Source: Hsuehochloa calcarea
Taxonomy: Eukaryota; Streptophyta; Magnoliopsida; Poales; Poaceae
DNA length: 64,000 nucleotides
Assembly (NCBI GenBank): GCA_036346395.1
Contig: CM070601.1
Span: forward strand, 17,357,763 to 17,421,762
Reading direction: 5' to 3'
The notes under the pieces were generated by a model. The model saw only the letters and a program-made list of their open reading frames with translations. It ran no database searches and was not told where the DNA came from. The position numbers and the translations under genes were made by a program. Of this stretch, positions 44,163 to 56,722 are shown piece by piece; position 1 is the stretch's first letter; each line of letters opens with the position of its first letter.

Positions 44163-45054
44163 ATAATGGACATGGGGAAGAAATGAGAATTTCAGAGTCT
44201 CTCCTGTATGATTTGAGTACTCTATGAGCTGCCACTGGAAAATTCTTGAAGGAAAATAAACTCTAAGAAGGCATATTTGGGACAGTATACAAAGTAACTA
44301 AGCCATGAACCTGAAAATTAATTTGACTACTCTGCATGCCTTAACAACTTCGTGTAAGTACATGACTGATTGTTTGATTCTAATGTTCTTCAGGGTACAC
44401 TGCAGTTGGGCAGGAGATTGCAGTGAAGAGATTGTCAAAAACCTCACATCAAGGGCAAGTGGAGATGAAGAACAAGGTTGTCTTGGTTGCAAAGCTTCAG
44501 CACAAGAATCTGGTGCGCCTACTCGGTTGCTGCATCGAAGAGGAGGAGAAGCTCCCTTTTTTACGAGTTCCTTTACAGCAAAAGCCTCGGAAAAATCCTA
44601 TTCGGTACTTAATTCCAAACATCCTAGTATCGGCTGCAGCCATTCAATTTCAAGTCATCATTTGTTTGCTAAAATTTGAATGGAGCATATGCAGATCCTG
44701 GAAGGCAGCAAGATCTCAGCTGGGGGCACAGGTACAAGATCATTGAAGGGATTGGTCAAGGTCTTCTCTATCTTCATGAAGACTCAAGGTTGACGATCAT
44801 CCATCGGGACCTCAAAGCGAGCAACATCTTGTTAGACGCCGACATGAACCCCAAGATCTCTGATTTTGGCCTTGCAAAGCTGTTTAGCATAGATGCGAGC
44901 GTAGGAAACACAAGCCGCATCGCCAGAACATAGTAAGTTACATAGCTTGTTGAGTTCCAAGTCCCAACAACAACACAATATTGTCTATTATTCTATTTGG
45001 ACCTTGCTAAGTAGCTAACATGTCATGTGTTTGAATGCAGTGGATACATGGCGC

Positions 45055-47814
45055 TGAAATAATCTAAATTCATGAATTTTTTGAAGTTTTTGAATTTTTG
45101 ACTTGAATTTGAACATCTTGCCAAATTTAGAAACTCCCTCACCATTTTCACTTTCCTCCTTCGTCTTTCTGTTTTCACCACCCGAAAGCGGCTTTTCCAA
45201 ATGCCGCCACCGCCCTGTTCTTCTTGCTCCCATGCCAGGCTGCCACTCGCCACCGCTCTTCCTCGCGCTACCCCGCTCTACTTCACACCAATGCAGCACC
45301 AGGGGCTGTCACCTCCTGCACCACATTGCCTCGCCATCAATGCGGGTGCAGACTCCCACCGTTGGGCGCCAGCACCACACCGCACTCCACGACCCCCTTT
45401 GCGCATGCTCGCAGCGCTGCACTCGCCGCGCTTGGCCGCTCCAGCGCACGCCCATGTGCCAGTGAGGTGGCCTCGCCACCGTGACGCCACCATACTGCCA
45501 CCTCGCCCCCCGCCCGACGCAGTTTACGCCCGATCGTCCACCTCGCCGCCACGCACCGCGCTCGCCTCGCCCCACCACTGCCGCAATCGCCTCGTTCCCG
45601 CTATAAAATCCAACCAATTCTGAGCAATATGCATCACCACTACTCACTCAATCTCACCAAGCCATCCTTTCGCCACAACTCCATCCAAATCCGCGAATTT
45701 CCGCACCCAAAATTCTCCCTGGTGCGCCCTCTTTCCGATCCACCACCTCATTCACACCCTTGTCAAATTGATGGCGCCATGAGCTTCACCTGAACTCCCT
45801 GAACCCGTCCCCACCATCCCGCACCTTCTCCCTGCCGCTAGCTCGTCGGCACCGAGCTCCACCGCTGCGCTACTCACGGTCGTCGTTGTCGTGCCACTAC
45901 AACACCTCCCCGGACACACCAACACCACCCCCGAGCTCCCCTCTGCCCACTGGTGCTCAAGCACCGACCACTTTGGCCAGAGCTTCGCTGGAACGCCACC
46001 GCCATCCTCCTCTGCTCCGGCCATGAGCCACCCTCATCGCCGCACAACCTCCGAGCCACCTCGGGATACATGAGTGACCAAAATAGGTTGCTCATGCCAA
46101 CCCAGTGCTTGCCGCACCATTTCCTACCACCCGTCGCCGGAGCCACCGGGAACGCCGCCAACTTCCTCCTCCCTGGCTTGGGGTGCCAAGAAGCATGCAT
46201 CGGCTCGAAGCTGTGCGCAGCTCTGGCTGCAAGGCTGGGCCTTTGGGCTATGCCCAGTTGTCCCAAGGCCCAACTAAGTAGTGGGCTTGGCCCAACACTG
46301 TGCTATTGCATTATTCCAGCCCAACCTAGTACTATTCATGTCCAGCCCGGTAACCCAACACTGTTCCAACCCATCATGCTACTGTTCATGACCCTAACCC
46401 CTATGAACAATATAACCTAACACTATTCATTAGTCCAACACTATTCACTCAAACCTATTTATGATATTATATGTCCTTTTCGACCGTTTCGAGTCCGTGA
46501 ATACCATTTTCAACTCTGTTCAGCCCAATCAAACACCCAATAAATCCTATTCACCACACCACCGTTCTCTTTTAATTATTTTTTGGTTTTCATTTTACTT
46601 GAATGTTGTTCCCAGCTCATTACTTATTGAGCCCTTATATTTTATATGTATTATTTTTCTGTTTCGTTAGGTCCCGACTTCGACGACCAAGCTCCGAAAA
46701 ACGTCGCACAGGATGAGTTAATAGAAGACTTTGAGCAAGGAGGCAAGTCACATTCATTTGATCATTTTGAGCCTATATTTCATGTATTTATATTATTACT
46801 TTAATAAATCATATTTATGCTAATTATTTCTTTATTGAAATAATACTTTTGAATGTCATGATGATTATATATATACTATCACCTCACATACAAGCCCTCC
46901 TATTCTTTGTAGACCATATTCACCTTGACAAGTTTAGGTCACATAAAATGATGACTAAATATTTAGCATTGTCACACAATGTGTTTTCAAATATTGATAA
47001 CAATATTGACTAACCGCCAATGATTTTGGTAGAGAGTCGAGGGTTGAGACCAAGAGGATGTACAATCCAATAGACTGGAGGTGGACAACCACGAGTTGGT
47101 GTTGGTCTATCACCTCACTGTAAGACAGATAAAGACAAGAACCTTGTGCCAAGTAACAGACATATAAATCACTCAATCACGGGTTTGGTATATCTAACTT
47201 GTTATAGTACAATGCTCTTCCGATTGAATATCTACATGATGTCACCTGATCTTGTGTGATAGAGCAGTCACGGATCAGGGTGAGTCATGAGTGGTCCGGT
47301 TAGGACACTTGCTGAACTACACAACACTAGGAACAATCAGCGTCGGACCGCATATTTCACCATTGACCGGTAATTTTTCAATGGTTGTATTGTCCAACGA
47401 CCTATTGGGTAGATGCTAGAAATGTTAAGTAGTGGGAATACCATGTTATCTCAACTTAGTCGCATGTTATCATGTTGCGTGTATATAGCTTGATAGTATG
47501 AGTTTGAGGTATCTTGTGGGTAAAGTTGGGCAACTCCGCAGAGTATAATCAATGGTATTCGGATACGTTGTGTTTCTGGTTAATGAAGTTGTGTTCATGG
47601 GTGATTCCAGTATATGAGGCATAAGTAGAGATTTTGAGATGTTAAGCTAATAATTGCAATTGTTAAGTAAACCCCTAATGTTAAATTAGGATGATTTTTT
47701 TGTTTTTAAAAGTAAACTGTTTTAACTCAAAATGATGCATCCACATATACCTGATATGGTAAAATATAAACAATTCATTGAACTTATAGCATGTAGTTAA
47801 TTAATTTTCCCACA
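45055..47814 (+). mobile_element. Probable large solo LTR inserted in the kinase pseudogene
   Basis: About 2.76 kb interrupt the kinase between YMA and the APE-region codons. Possible ends are TGAAATAATC (45055) and TTTTCCCACA (47814), TG...CA; alternatively GCTGA (45053-45057 and 47821-47825) is the target duplication. The sequence has a GC-rich first half with a TATA box CGCTATAAAATCC near 45599-45611, then GACTTCGACGACCAAGCTCCG and GAGCAAGGAGGCAAGTCACA, phrases recalled from Del/Tekay-type Gypsy LTRs of grasses. No coding region. Ends and family are tentative. Confidence 0.5.
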
Positions 47815-47903
47815 TGGTTTGCTGAGTACGGTTGTGTACTTCTCGACCAAATCGGACGTTTTCAGCTACAACATCCTTTTCTGGAGATAGTGATGGGCGG
47901 CGC

Positions 47904-50900
47904 TAGTGGCGGACCTGCCATTCTGTAAGGTCTGGCGGATGCCAGAGCTTCTTCCCGTCGTCGATACCCCCTACCCTCGGTATTTTCTCCCTCCTAACCT
48001 CCTAGCAAAGCACCGGCGTCGGAGAAGATAAAGGAGTAAGCCTACTTGCCTCAATGCCTCCTGCAGACTGCAATCCTGGGCGCCTGGGTGGCTCAGCTAG
48101 GCCAGCCATTCGCAGGCATGAGGTAGCCGGCAGCGGCGCAGTCTTCACGGTCGCGGCCCACCACCAGGCACCAGCCCAAGTGCCAGCCCAAGTGCCAGCC
48201 CACTGCGGCCCTGCTTCCACGGTCGTGCCCTCGATCGGTCAATCAACCCCACCGCCGAAGTGTTGAACAACCGATTCCCAAAATCCTAGATCCAATCAAG
48301 AAATCGTCTGAATCCAGGAGACGGAGGCGTCGAGGGCTCGAGGTGCCACCGCCAACCGCCGTCGCGCCGTCTTGGGATCGCCGGGCGCCGGGATGCCGGT
48401 GACGCCGCTCGGCTCCATCCTCCGAGCGCCACGCCGGTCGCCGGGTAAGGCCGAGGGCCTCGCTCTTTGCTCGCCTCCGCCCTCACTGTTGCTCCGACCT
48501 CCGTGCCTGCGCCGGCCGGCCGAGTGAGCCGGTGAGGGCCTCCGCGACTTCTTGCTCCGCGCCTCGGCCGCTCCGACCCTCACTTTCTTGCTCTAGACTC
48601 AGTGCTGCGCGATGGCCGGGTGAGCCGGTGAGGGCCTCCACCGCTCCACGGCCTGCTGCTCCGCCTCTACTTCGCCAATCGCCTGTGGATCCATCGCCCG
48701 ATCGGTCTGCAGTGCAGACTGCAGAGACGAAAGGAGTCTCTCCTCCGTGTTGGACTTGGAGTCTTGGAGACACACCAACACACGTTTCACTGGATAACAG
48801 AGTAGAAGGAAGAAATGAGACTGAGAGTATATTATCTGTTGAGATGATGTACACGTTTCTCCAGACTCCAGAGTAAAAAAAGGAAGGAAAGGACGGAGGC
48901 ACTGAGGCTGAGCTGAGCATTTGACTGTATGAGCCACTGAGGACTGACTACTAAGGAGAGAGGCTAAGTGGCTAAGTGAGCAATATCACAAATAAATAGT
49001 AAGTGCCTAAGTCAAGTGGTATGAATCAGAATATTAGTTGATATTGATTAATTGATATGAATATTGAATTGAAGTATTGAACTGTACTTGATTTTGAATA
49101 ATTATTTTTTTAATTGTTAGAAATGAATTTGAAGAGATACTTTAGCAATGTTTCCTCCCGAAGTACTGGTACTAGTGGTACCACCGCACAAGCACAAGCA
49201 CAAGGTACTGATGCTGATGCAACAACCGTGAGTGTTGCACAAGAATAAGTAGATGGAACCACGATGATGGCACAAACACAAGGTACTGAGGCAACAACCG
49301 TCGGTGTTGAAGCTGCAACCGCCGCACAAGCACATGAAGCGAGAGCCGAAGCAGCAGAAGGACAACAAGAAGCCGAAGGTATTAAGGAGTTTAATCCAGA
49401 TCACATTATTGTTGATCCGGGATTTCGTATTCCAATTGATAAATTTGATCCAAACATTAGAGATGAAGTTAGAAGGGCTTATTTGTCGAAGGGCCCGACT
49501 CAATCAGTTGGTCATACTTTTCCTCGTAAACAATATGGAAAGGGGTTTAGGGTCTTTCGTGAAGCATGGTATAAGAAATATGATTAGTTGAAATATAGTG
49601 TGGAGAAGGATGCGGCTTTTTGCTTCTATTGTTTTCTTTTTAGACACGATCCCTTAGATGAAAAATTTGGTCACGATGTCTTCACAAAAGTAGGGTTCAA
49701 CACTTGGAAGAATGCATACAAATCATTTCCTGATCATGTTGGTGGGGCTAATAGTGTCCACAATAAATCAAGGACATCATATGAAGATTTTAAGAACCAA
49801 AGGTCAAGTTTGTCACATAAGGTGTGTCTCATGCCAAGGAATCTAAAATCAAATATGATATTCATGTGTCTACATCTTTAGATTGTGCAAGTTATCTCCT
49901 AATGCAAGGTCATGCATTTCGTGGATACGATGAATCTTCTTCTTCTTTAAACAAGGGCAATTTCAAAGAGATGATTGATTGGTACAAAGAAAGGAAAGAG
50001 GAAGTGAGGCATGCATTTGATGAGCTATGTCCTATGAATGCCCACATGACTTGTCCAATGTGATAAAGGAAGAGATTGGAGATAGTCTTTTCTCCGTCCT
50101 TATCGACGAATCTTGTGATATATCCATCAAAGAGCAAATGGTCGTGATTGTGATGTTAGTAATTGATTATGTGTTCTATCATTTCTTTTGAAACTTTCCA
50201 TTGTTCTACTCAACTAATTATATATTTTGTCCTACAGGTTTGTGAATAATAAAGGGAAGGTCATGGAAAGATTTTTGGGAGTCCAACATGTCACAGAGGT
50301 AACATCAAATGCATTGAAGACAACATTGGTTGGGATGCTAGCTAGACATGGTTTACTTATTGCTAGACTACGAGGGCCGGGGTATGATGGGGCTTCAAAT
50401 ATGCGAGGTGAATTCAATGGCCTTCAAAGACAGATTCGTGATGAGAACCCACATGCTTTCTATGTCCATTGCTTTGCTCATCAATTACAGCTTGGTAATT
50501 GTTTATGTCACAAGTTGTTGTTCATCTATCCATGATTTCTTCGAGTATGTGACTTTGATTGTGGCCACCACTAGTGCATCTTGCAAGAGGAAGGATGTAT
50601 TGCTTGAGAAGCACCGTCAAAATATTTTGGGTAAGCTGGAGAGCGGTGATATTTTTTCAGGAAGAGGGAAACATTAAGAAACTAGCTTGGCTAGACCTGG
50701 AGATACTAGATGGGGCTCCCATTACGCAACCTTACTCCGTATTGAGTCAATGTGGGATGCAGTGATAAATGTGCTAGGCATTGTGCATGAAGATGGGCGT
50801 AATCCATCTAAGGCAGTAGGTTTGATGCAAATAATGGAGAGCTTTAACTTCATGTTCATTTTAAAGATAATTTTGAAAGTGTTTCGCATTACAAATGAAT

Positions 50901-52074
50901 TATCTCTTGTCTTGCAAAAGAAGGATCAAAATATTATTCAGGCCATGTCATTACTTGTTGATGTGAAAGCACGTTTGATCAACTTGAGGATAAGCGGTTG
51001 GGAGCCATTATTTGCAGAAGTTAAAATATTTTGTGATGCAAATAAGATTATGTACCAAATATGGATGAAGCAATGCCAAGATGAGCCCGATCAAGGCGGG
51101 ATGGGATCACAATAACTCAAGACCATCATTATCGTGTTGATACTTTCTTTGCAGCTATTGATGCTATTACCACAGAGATGGATCATCGCTTCAATGAGGT
51201 ATCTTCGGAGTTACTTGTATGTTTTTCTTGTCTTGATCCAAGAGATTCTTTCTCTAAGTTCGATGTGGATAAGATTGATCGACTTACGGAGATATATGAT
51301 AATGATTTCTCCATTGCTGATCGTGCGGCTATAAGGAATCAACTTGAAACATTCATTCTTCATGTGCGAAGAATTGATGATTTTATTATTTGTCATGATC
51401 TTGGAAGTTTGGCCATGAAGATGGTTGAAAATGAAAGATATATTGTATTTTCATTGGTCTACCGCCTCATTAAGTTAGCATTGCTGCTACTGGTGGCAAC
51501 AGCATCGGTTGAAAGAGTCTTCTCAGCTATGAATATTATCAAGACCGATTTACGTAATAAGCCGATGATTGGCTTAATGACTTGATGGTGTGCTATATTG
51601 AGCGAGAGATATTCAAAGGACTTGATCGTGATAAAATTAAGAAACAATTTCAAGTCATGAAATCTCGAGAATGAAATTGCCCCGTTCTCCTAATCATAAT
51701 TAGTGCTTTATCGGTATGTCTTTTGACTTCTCTTTTTTCTGCATCTTTTATAATTTATGATCAACTATTCGTGACACTAGTAATCCATTTATTTTTGACA
51801 GGTTGCTTCTTCTATGTACTATCTTTATTCAAATTATTATATTTGATAACTTGGTGGCAATTGGCAAGTTGTTAATTAAGCTTCATTAGTGAGGTATTTC
51901 TCGATGTCCTGTATTTATCTTCAATCGTTGATACCGTTTAATGTTATATAATTGTATTGATGTGATTGCAATATAGTTCACATATGAGTTCTTTTGATTT
52001 AGGTAGTACACTTTGATCCATGTTTCAAACTCTTTACTCTGCCATACCTAAAATTAAATCCTAGACCGCCACTA
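47904..52074 (+). mobile_element. Full-length hAT element with (mutated) transposase gene
   Basis: Terminal inverted repeats are TAGTGGCGGACC (left) and TAGTGGCGGTCT (right, minus strand), 10 of 12. The flanking octamers GGCGGCGC (47896-47903) and GTCGGCGC (52075-52082) match at seven of eight, the hAT signature, and removing the element with one octamer restores the kinase codons LEIVMGG-TPT. The left third is GC-rich and non-coding (a leader with the 5' intron), and 49123-51674 holds the transposase. Confidence 0.9.
49123..51674 (+). pseudogene. hAT transposase (TTF-type zinc finger, ZMYM1-like), broken
   Basis: The start is ATG 49123 (MNLKRYFSNVSSRS) right after the acceptor AATTGTTAG. 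A Thr/Ala/Gln-rich N-terminus leads to IVDPGFRIPIDKFDPN, the TTF-type zinc finger KDAAFCFYCFLFRHD (about 49606-49650), a DUF4371-like RNase H core with GYDGASNMRGEFNGLQ (50383-50430), HCFAHQLQL (50467-50493) and DTRWGSHYATL (50703-50736), and the C-terminal hAT dimerisation region (LVATASVERVFSAMNI, about 51490-51537; DWLNDLMVCYIERE after a frameshift), ending at 51674. In-frame TAA at 49246 and TAG at 49585 (the latter replacing Trp), plus several frameshifts and an unspliced-looking gap near 50130-50240, make it inactive. It belongs to the plant group annotated as zinc finger MYM-type protein 1-like. Confidence 0.85.
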
Positions 52075-52862
52075 GTCGGCGCAACACCTACACCTAAGAT
52101 TCAGGACCAACCGAAGATATGGTGACCTCTGTAAGCTTTCATTCCCTACCAACACCATCTACTGCTATATGGACGCGGGAGTGGTTGCTTTTGAAATGGC
52201 TGATGCTGCACATGGGCCGACAGGTTTGGAGGCACCGGAGCCGTGGAAGCGTCTCGCGGTTGCTCGGCCAACGGGCGCCGGCCGTAGGAGATGCTGAGAT
52301 GTATCCACGTAGGGCGTCGTCGTCATGCTCAACAGCCGCTCGATTACGATCCTGGCGCCCACGACGCTGGCCTTCGTTGTTCCGAGCCGTGCGGTTGGCA
52401 ACCCGGCGGATGCGTTTGGGAGAAGCACGACTCACCAGGCTCCAGCGGGAGTCGATTGGGAGCCGTCGATTAGCGATGCTACCATTTCTGGCTTGGAGCC
52501 TCGGTGATGGTTAGGACAGCGGCCGTATATCCTGTGCATATGCTTATATCTGTGCACATATGTATACGACTAATCCTGTCTATCCATAGATGCACAATCC
52601 CCTCCCACTTGCTGCAGTTTGCAAAAGCAACCCTGCCCGAAACACTTTTATCTCATTTCTAACCCCTCATTCTCCCTTCCTTCTCCTACCGAGCACGACC
52701 CGCCGCGCCACCAGTTAGGATTCGGGCCTCTACGCCACCCCTCTGTGCCGAGCCCCAGAGCCACTCCTACGCCGGCCCTCTGCGTCGCCTCCCGTGCGCC
52801 ACCCCTCTGCGTCGAGCCTCTGCGCCTCCCTTGCGCCCCACCTGGTGCTGACCCCTAGTCGC

Positions 52863-55444
52863 TGTAAGATCGAGGAGGCCGACTAGAGAGGGGGTGGATA
52901 GACAGTTTTAAAATTTTCTTTGGCTAAAACCAAATTCTAATGCACAGAAGCTAATAACAACTTGGTTTTGCACAATTAAAACCTAAATCAACTAGGCTTG
53001 ACTAAGTACACCAACAATATGAATACAATTGAATGAGAGCAATCATATAAAGATATATAAGTAATTAAAGCAAGTAATGTAAATTGTTCAAAGTAAAGCA
53101 CAAGAATAAACCAACATGACACAATGACGTTTTACCGTGGTGTTCGAAGACTTGCCGATCTCCCCTAGTTCACGTTGAGGTAAGCCCAAACGAATTGGAC
53201 CGACTCCACAAATTAAGTCAACACCTCCGAGGTAAGTCCAACAACTTGGACCGGTTCCAACACGAACCAACACCTCGATCCACTCGGGGTTGCTCTTCCT
53301 CCACTCCGGAGATGGTGAGCACCAAACCACTCACAACCACATTGGGCCTTCTCACAAACTTCTTGAGAAGATCACTGGACACGACGCCTCCACGCCGTCT
53401 AGGTGTCAGCAAACACCAAGAGTAACAAGACTCAACTCTCACTTGAACTAATTAAGTGTCTAAGCTCAAGTGGATACACAATCCACTACCTAAGGCAACA
53501 CATGCATTTAGGGTTTGCTCTTCAAGTTCACTAAGTGCAGCACATGCACATAAGAGAAGAGAGGCTTGCTCTTTGCTCAAACAATGAATATGGGCACCAG
53601 CAACAACATCTTTCAACCAGCCAAGGTGGGTATTTATACCTTAAACACAAAAACTAGCTGTTGGAGGAAAGATTCATTTGAATCAGAGACAGTCCGGTCT
53701 GACCGCCAATTAATGGCCGGTCAGACCGCCCAAGAGCTAACGGCTAAAACAGCCGTTAGACTCACTGCCGGTCGAACCGCCAAATAATGGCCGGTCTGAC
53801 CGCTTCATCCCGGTCCGACCGCCAAAGGGGAGGCGGTCTGACCGCTCAAGGAAATGAAACGACATACCAAAAAGTGTCTTCTATGGAAAAACGTACCGCT
53901 AAAGATTCAAGTACTTCCACTCTTCGATAGTACCATTTCTTTAATGACGATACTACCGCACATAGATTCGACTCAAGAAGCAATCGGTCCGATCGCCCAA
54001 CACATGGCGGTCCGACCGATACACCACCGGTCAGACCGCCAGACCACATAGAGCCTTTGCACTTTGCTTAACTCAATTTGTAAAACATATTTGCCAAATT
54101 GAGTGCAATTCAAACAAGAGTTATATGTGAGATTCTCAACAAGTTACAAAACACATTTGCCAACTTTTAGAATCAACACCACAAGGAATAAAGTACATGG
54201 ATTTAAACCTTTTACAAAACACATTTGCAAACTAAAGTCACATGCTTCAAGGATCATGCATGAGCATCAATTATTTGCAAAACACATTCACAAATAACAG
54301 CATCATGCCACAAGGTAAAGGTGCACAGACTTCAACCATTTGCAAAACACATTTACAAATTATAGTCTTATGCTACAAAAGAGTTAATACATGAGCTTCA
54401 ACTATTTGCAAAACACATTCGCAAATAATAGCACCATGTATAGATGAGCTAAAGCAAACACAATGGGCTATCAACACATGACTAACTCATGCTACTAGTC
54501 AAACCCCTTTTCATAGTACGGCAACCTATACTAGCAATCCGGTCTTCCAACTAAACACCAAGACCGGTAAAAGATTAGGAACACATCGTTAGCCCTACCT
54601 AGTCATACCTTTGCCTTAATCAACTTCTTAAAGCTTGATGACACACATCTTCACTTCAAGTCCGGGTCCTTGACTTTGATAATCATCAACACATGATGAT
54701 CTCTTTTACTAGGGTCTTGACTCGATGCTCATCAACTCATGATGACATCCTTCATCCCGAGTCTTGATATGCATCAACACATGATGCATTCTTTTACTTG
54801 ACCCCCATCAACACATGATGGGTCTTCACTTGACTTGATGATCAACTCATGATCATCTCCCTGGAAGATAACCTATTCATCCAACTCATGGAAAATGTTA
54901 GTTCCACAATATGATTATCATTAATTACAACACCATACCATTAACTCATAATGATGGGACAAGATACTTCAATCTTTCCCTCTTTGGTAATTGATGATAA
55001 CTACTTCAATTGCAAATAATTGAATGTAAATAAATGAGAGAACAAATGAGTATATATGAACTACACGAGTTTTATATACTCAAGGATATGTTTCAAAGTA
55101 GAGATCCAAAATATATGTGGAGAATGGAATATAGATCAATACTAATGAAACCACAAAATATAGAGTGAACTCCCTCTAAATGTGTGCATACATAAATGTG
55201 TAACAGGAATATATGCACATATTCAAGTTAAACTTATGGTTGAGTTCAACCTATATTTTGGATCCGATGAATGCAACAATATATAGAAATATGATGTCGA
55301 ATGCATACCTCGTTGAATTTCACCTTTATATCCAAATGAGACTACACACTAGATATAGCAATAGAAATGTTAGTCTCACAAATAGATTTATTATTAATCA
55401 CCAAAACACTCCATTATCTCATAATGGCGGATCTAGATCCTTCA
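52863..55444 (-). mobile_element. Solo LTR (2582 bp), same family as 16060-18822, opposite orientation
   Basis: On the plus strand it starts TGTAAGATCGAGG and ends GATCTAGATCCTTCA. GTCGC at 52858-52862 is repeated exactly at 55445-55449. Over its length it follows the 16060-18822 copy in reverse: the R-U5 end, the TATA region (about 53635), a palindrome array (53692-54046), the TTTGC...GCAAA array (about 54075-54425), the CATCA...TGATG array (about 54685-54860) and the U3 start. It has no gag-pol. Confidence 0.92.
53692..54046. repeat. Array of 9-nt palindromes GGTC-N-GACC (U3 array 3 of the second solo LTR)
   Basis: GGTCTGACC, GGTCAGACC and GGTCCGACC occur about ten times, usually inside CCGGTC...GACCGCC, within 53692-53850 and 53985-54046. 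Position relative to the TATA region and to the other two arrays equals that of the GGAA-N-TTCC array in the copy at 16060-18822. Confidence 0.85.
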
Positions 55445-55465
55445 GTCGCCGAGCCCCTGCGCCGA

Positions 55466-55700
55466 TTCTGAAACCATACTTTAGATTCTGAAAATTGTTA
55501 CAATATCAGTCCTGGAACTATATAATTTTGAACTTTGAATATCTTGATGTGCTGCTGAATGTTCGGCTTCTGAAACTGTACTTCAGATTCTGAAAATGCT
55601 ACAATATCAGTCCTAGAAGTTTTGAACTTTTAATATCTTGATGTGCTGCTGAATGTTCGGCTTTTGAAACCATACTTCAGATTATGAAAATTGCTTTCAT
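55466..55700 (+). repeat. Tandem repeat, about 102 and 93 bp, two units and a partial third
   Basis: Units start at 55466, 55568 and 55661 with TTCTGAAAC(C/T)(A/G)TACTT and share ACAATATCAGTCCT(G/A)GAA and ATCTTGATGTGCTGCTGAA. They lie in the centre of the TIR element. Confidence 0.85.
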
Positions 55701-56722
55701 CTTTTTTATACTTGAAATTGCCAGCCTTTTCCATTTATTGGATGCCCCATGCAACAGTGCTACAAGTAGAAGCTTTCACTGATCCATTTGAGTCAAAATT
55801 TTGTTCTTGCACATGAAAAATTCATGTTCAATACAATCTATAAACTGACATGGTGTAGTTTTGGAGTAGTAGTAATTCTGACTTGTTATGTTACTTGTCT
55901 GTTCTTTGACACAATGCATCAGCTAGCAAACAAGGAGGATCAATCATAACTCATTTTAGCATACATACTACTGAAGATGCCATCTTAAAACTTTTTTTGC
56001 ATACTACAATTTCAAAACTGATAATGTAGGCAAAGGATCAATATTAACTCATTACAACTCAACAATTTCCAGTCAATCTGATACTAAACATCAGCTATGC
56101 ATCATTTACAATGCAAAAGAACTAAAAATTAATCAACCAGCTACATCCATCAATTCTTCTCCCAAACTTGCCAATTAATATGGCTATGACGACAAATACA
56201 AGTAGCACATACAACATTCTTCTCTTCTCTTGTTAGCCTTGGCCTTCTCCAGTTCTTCCAGCTGCTTCCAAGATCCTCCAATGGAAACTGGGGCTCGGCG
56301 TAGGGTGGAGGCGCAGGGTGGTGGCACAGAGGGCCGACGCAGGGGCTCGGCGACGAGGGCTCAGCGCCTGGTGGTAGCGCAGGGGCTCGGCGTAGAGGGC
56401 CAGCGCAGGGGCTCGACGCTGGGTGGCGATTCAGAGGGTCGGTGCAGGGGAGGTGCGGGGGAGACTCGGGGGCTCGGCGCAGAGGGATGGCGTAGGGGCC
56501 GATCCCTAGCTGGCGGCACGGCGGGTCGTGCTCGGTAGGAGAAGTTAGGGAGAATGAGGGGTTAGAAATGAGAGGAAAGTGTTTCGGGCAGAGGTGCTTT
56601 CGCAAACTGCCGCAAGTGGGAGGGGATTGTGCATCTCAGCCGCAAGTAGCGAAATGGTTGGACAGGATGAGTCATGTGCATATGTGCACATATACGAGCA
56701 TGTGCACATGATATGCCGCCTA

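Larger units (their letters stand above)
44163..52507 (+). pseudogene. Cysteine-rich-type receptor kinase (CRK/DUF26 RLK), kinase half only, torn apart by insertions
   Basis: Kinase exons can be followed in order. 44163-44293: LLYDLSTL*AATGKFLKENKL, EGIFGTVYK (Gly-rich loop, with stops). 44394 to about 44604: GQEIAVKRLSKTSHQGQ and LVRLLGCCIEEEEKL (Lys of VAVK present), then frameshifted. About 44696-44932: GLLYLHEDSRL, IIHRDLKASNILLD, KISDFGLAKLF (HRD and DFG intact). 45041-45057: YGYMA. 47821-47903: STKSDVFSY, then LEIVMGG. 52083-52130, then 52224-52507: VWRHRSRGSVSRLL and a C-terminal tail ending ISGLEPR. Introns still have GT...AG. Two mobile elements sit in the kinase exons (45055-47814 and 47904-52074). 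The signal peptide, DUF26 domains and membrane segment are absent upstream. It is non-functional. Confidence 0.85.
52512..56722. mobile_element. TIR element with long (about 350-390 bp) inverted repeats, split by a solo LTR
   Basis: 52512-52862 plus 55445-55463 match the reverse complement of 56722-56337. Shared phrases include GATGCACAATCCCCTCCCAC, CCCGAAACACTTT and CCGAGCACGACCCGCC. Removing the solo LTR (52863-55444) leaves an element of about 1.6 kb with a 870-bp centre. Long TIRs suggest a Mutator-like element, but the outer ends and a 9-bp duplication could not be fixed. No transposase was found. Because the TIRs are C-rich they give look-alike open frames (52619-52858 plus, 56150-56605 minus), which are not taken as genes. 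Confidence 0.65.

Noticed and set aside
45103..45623. Pro/His/Arg-rich frames that look like a host exon
   Set aside because: They lie in the LTR-like insertion within the kinase pseudogene, overlap on both strands and lack any domain.
52619..52858. Protein-like frame matching 56605-56150 on the other strand
   Set aside because: The similarity is explained by the long terminal inverted repeats of one mobile element; Pro/Arg-rich low complexity and no start context.
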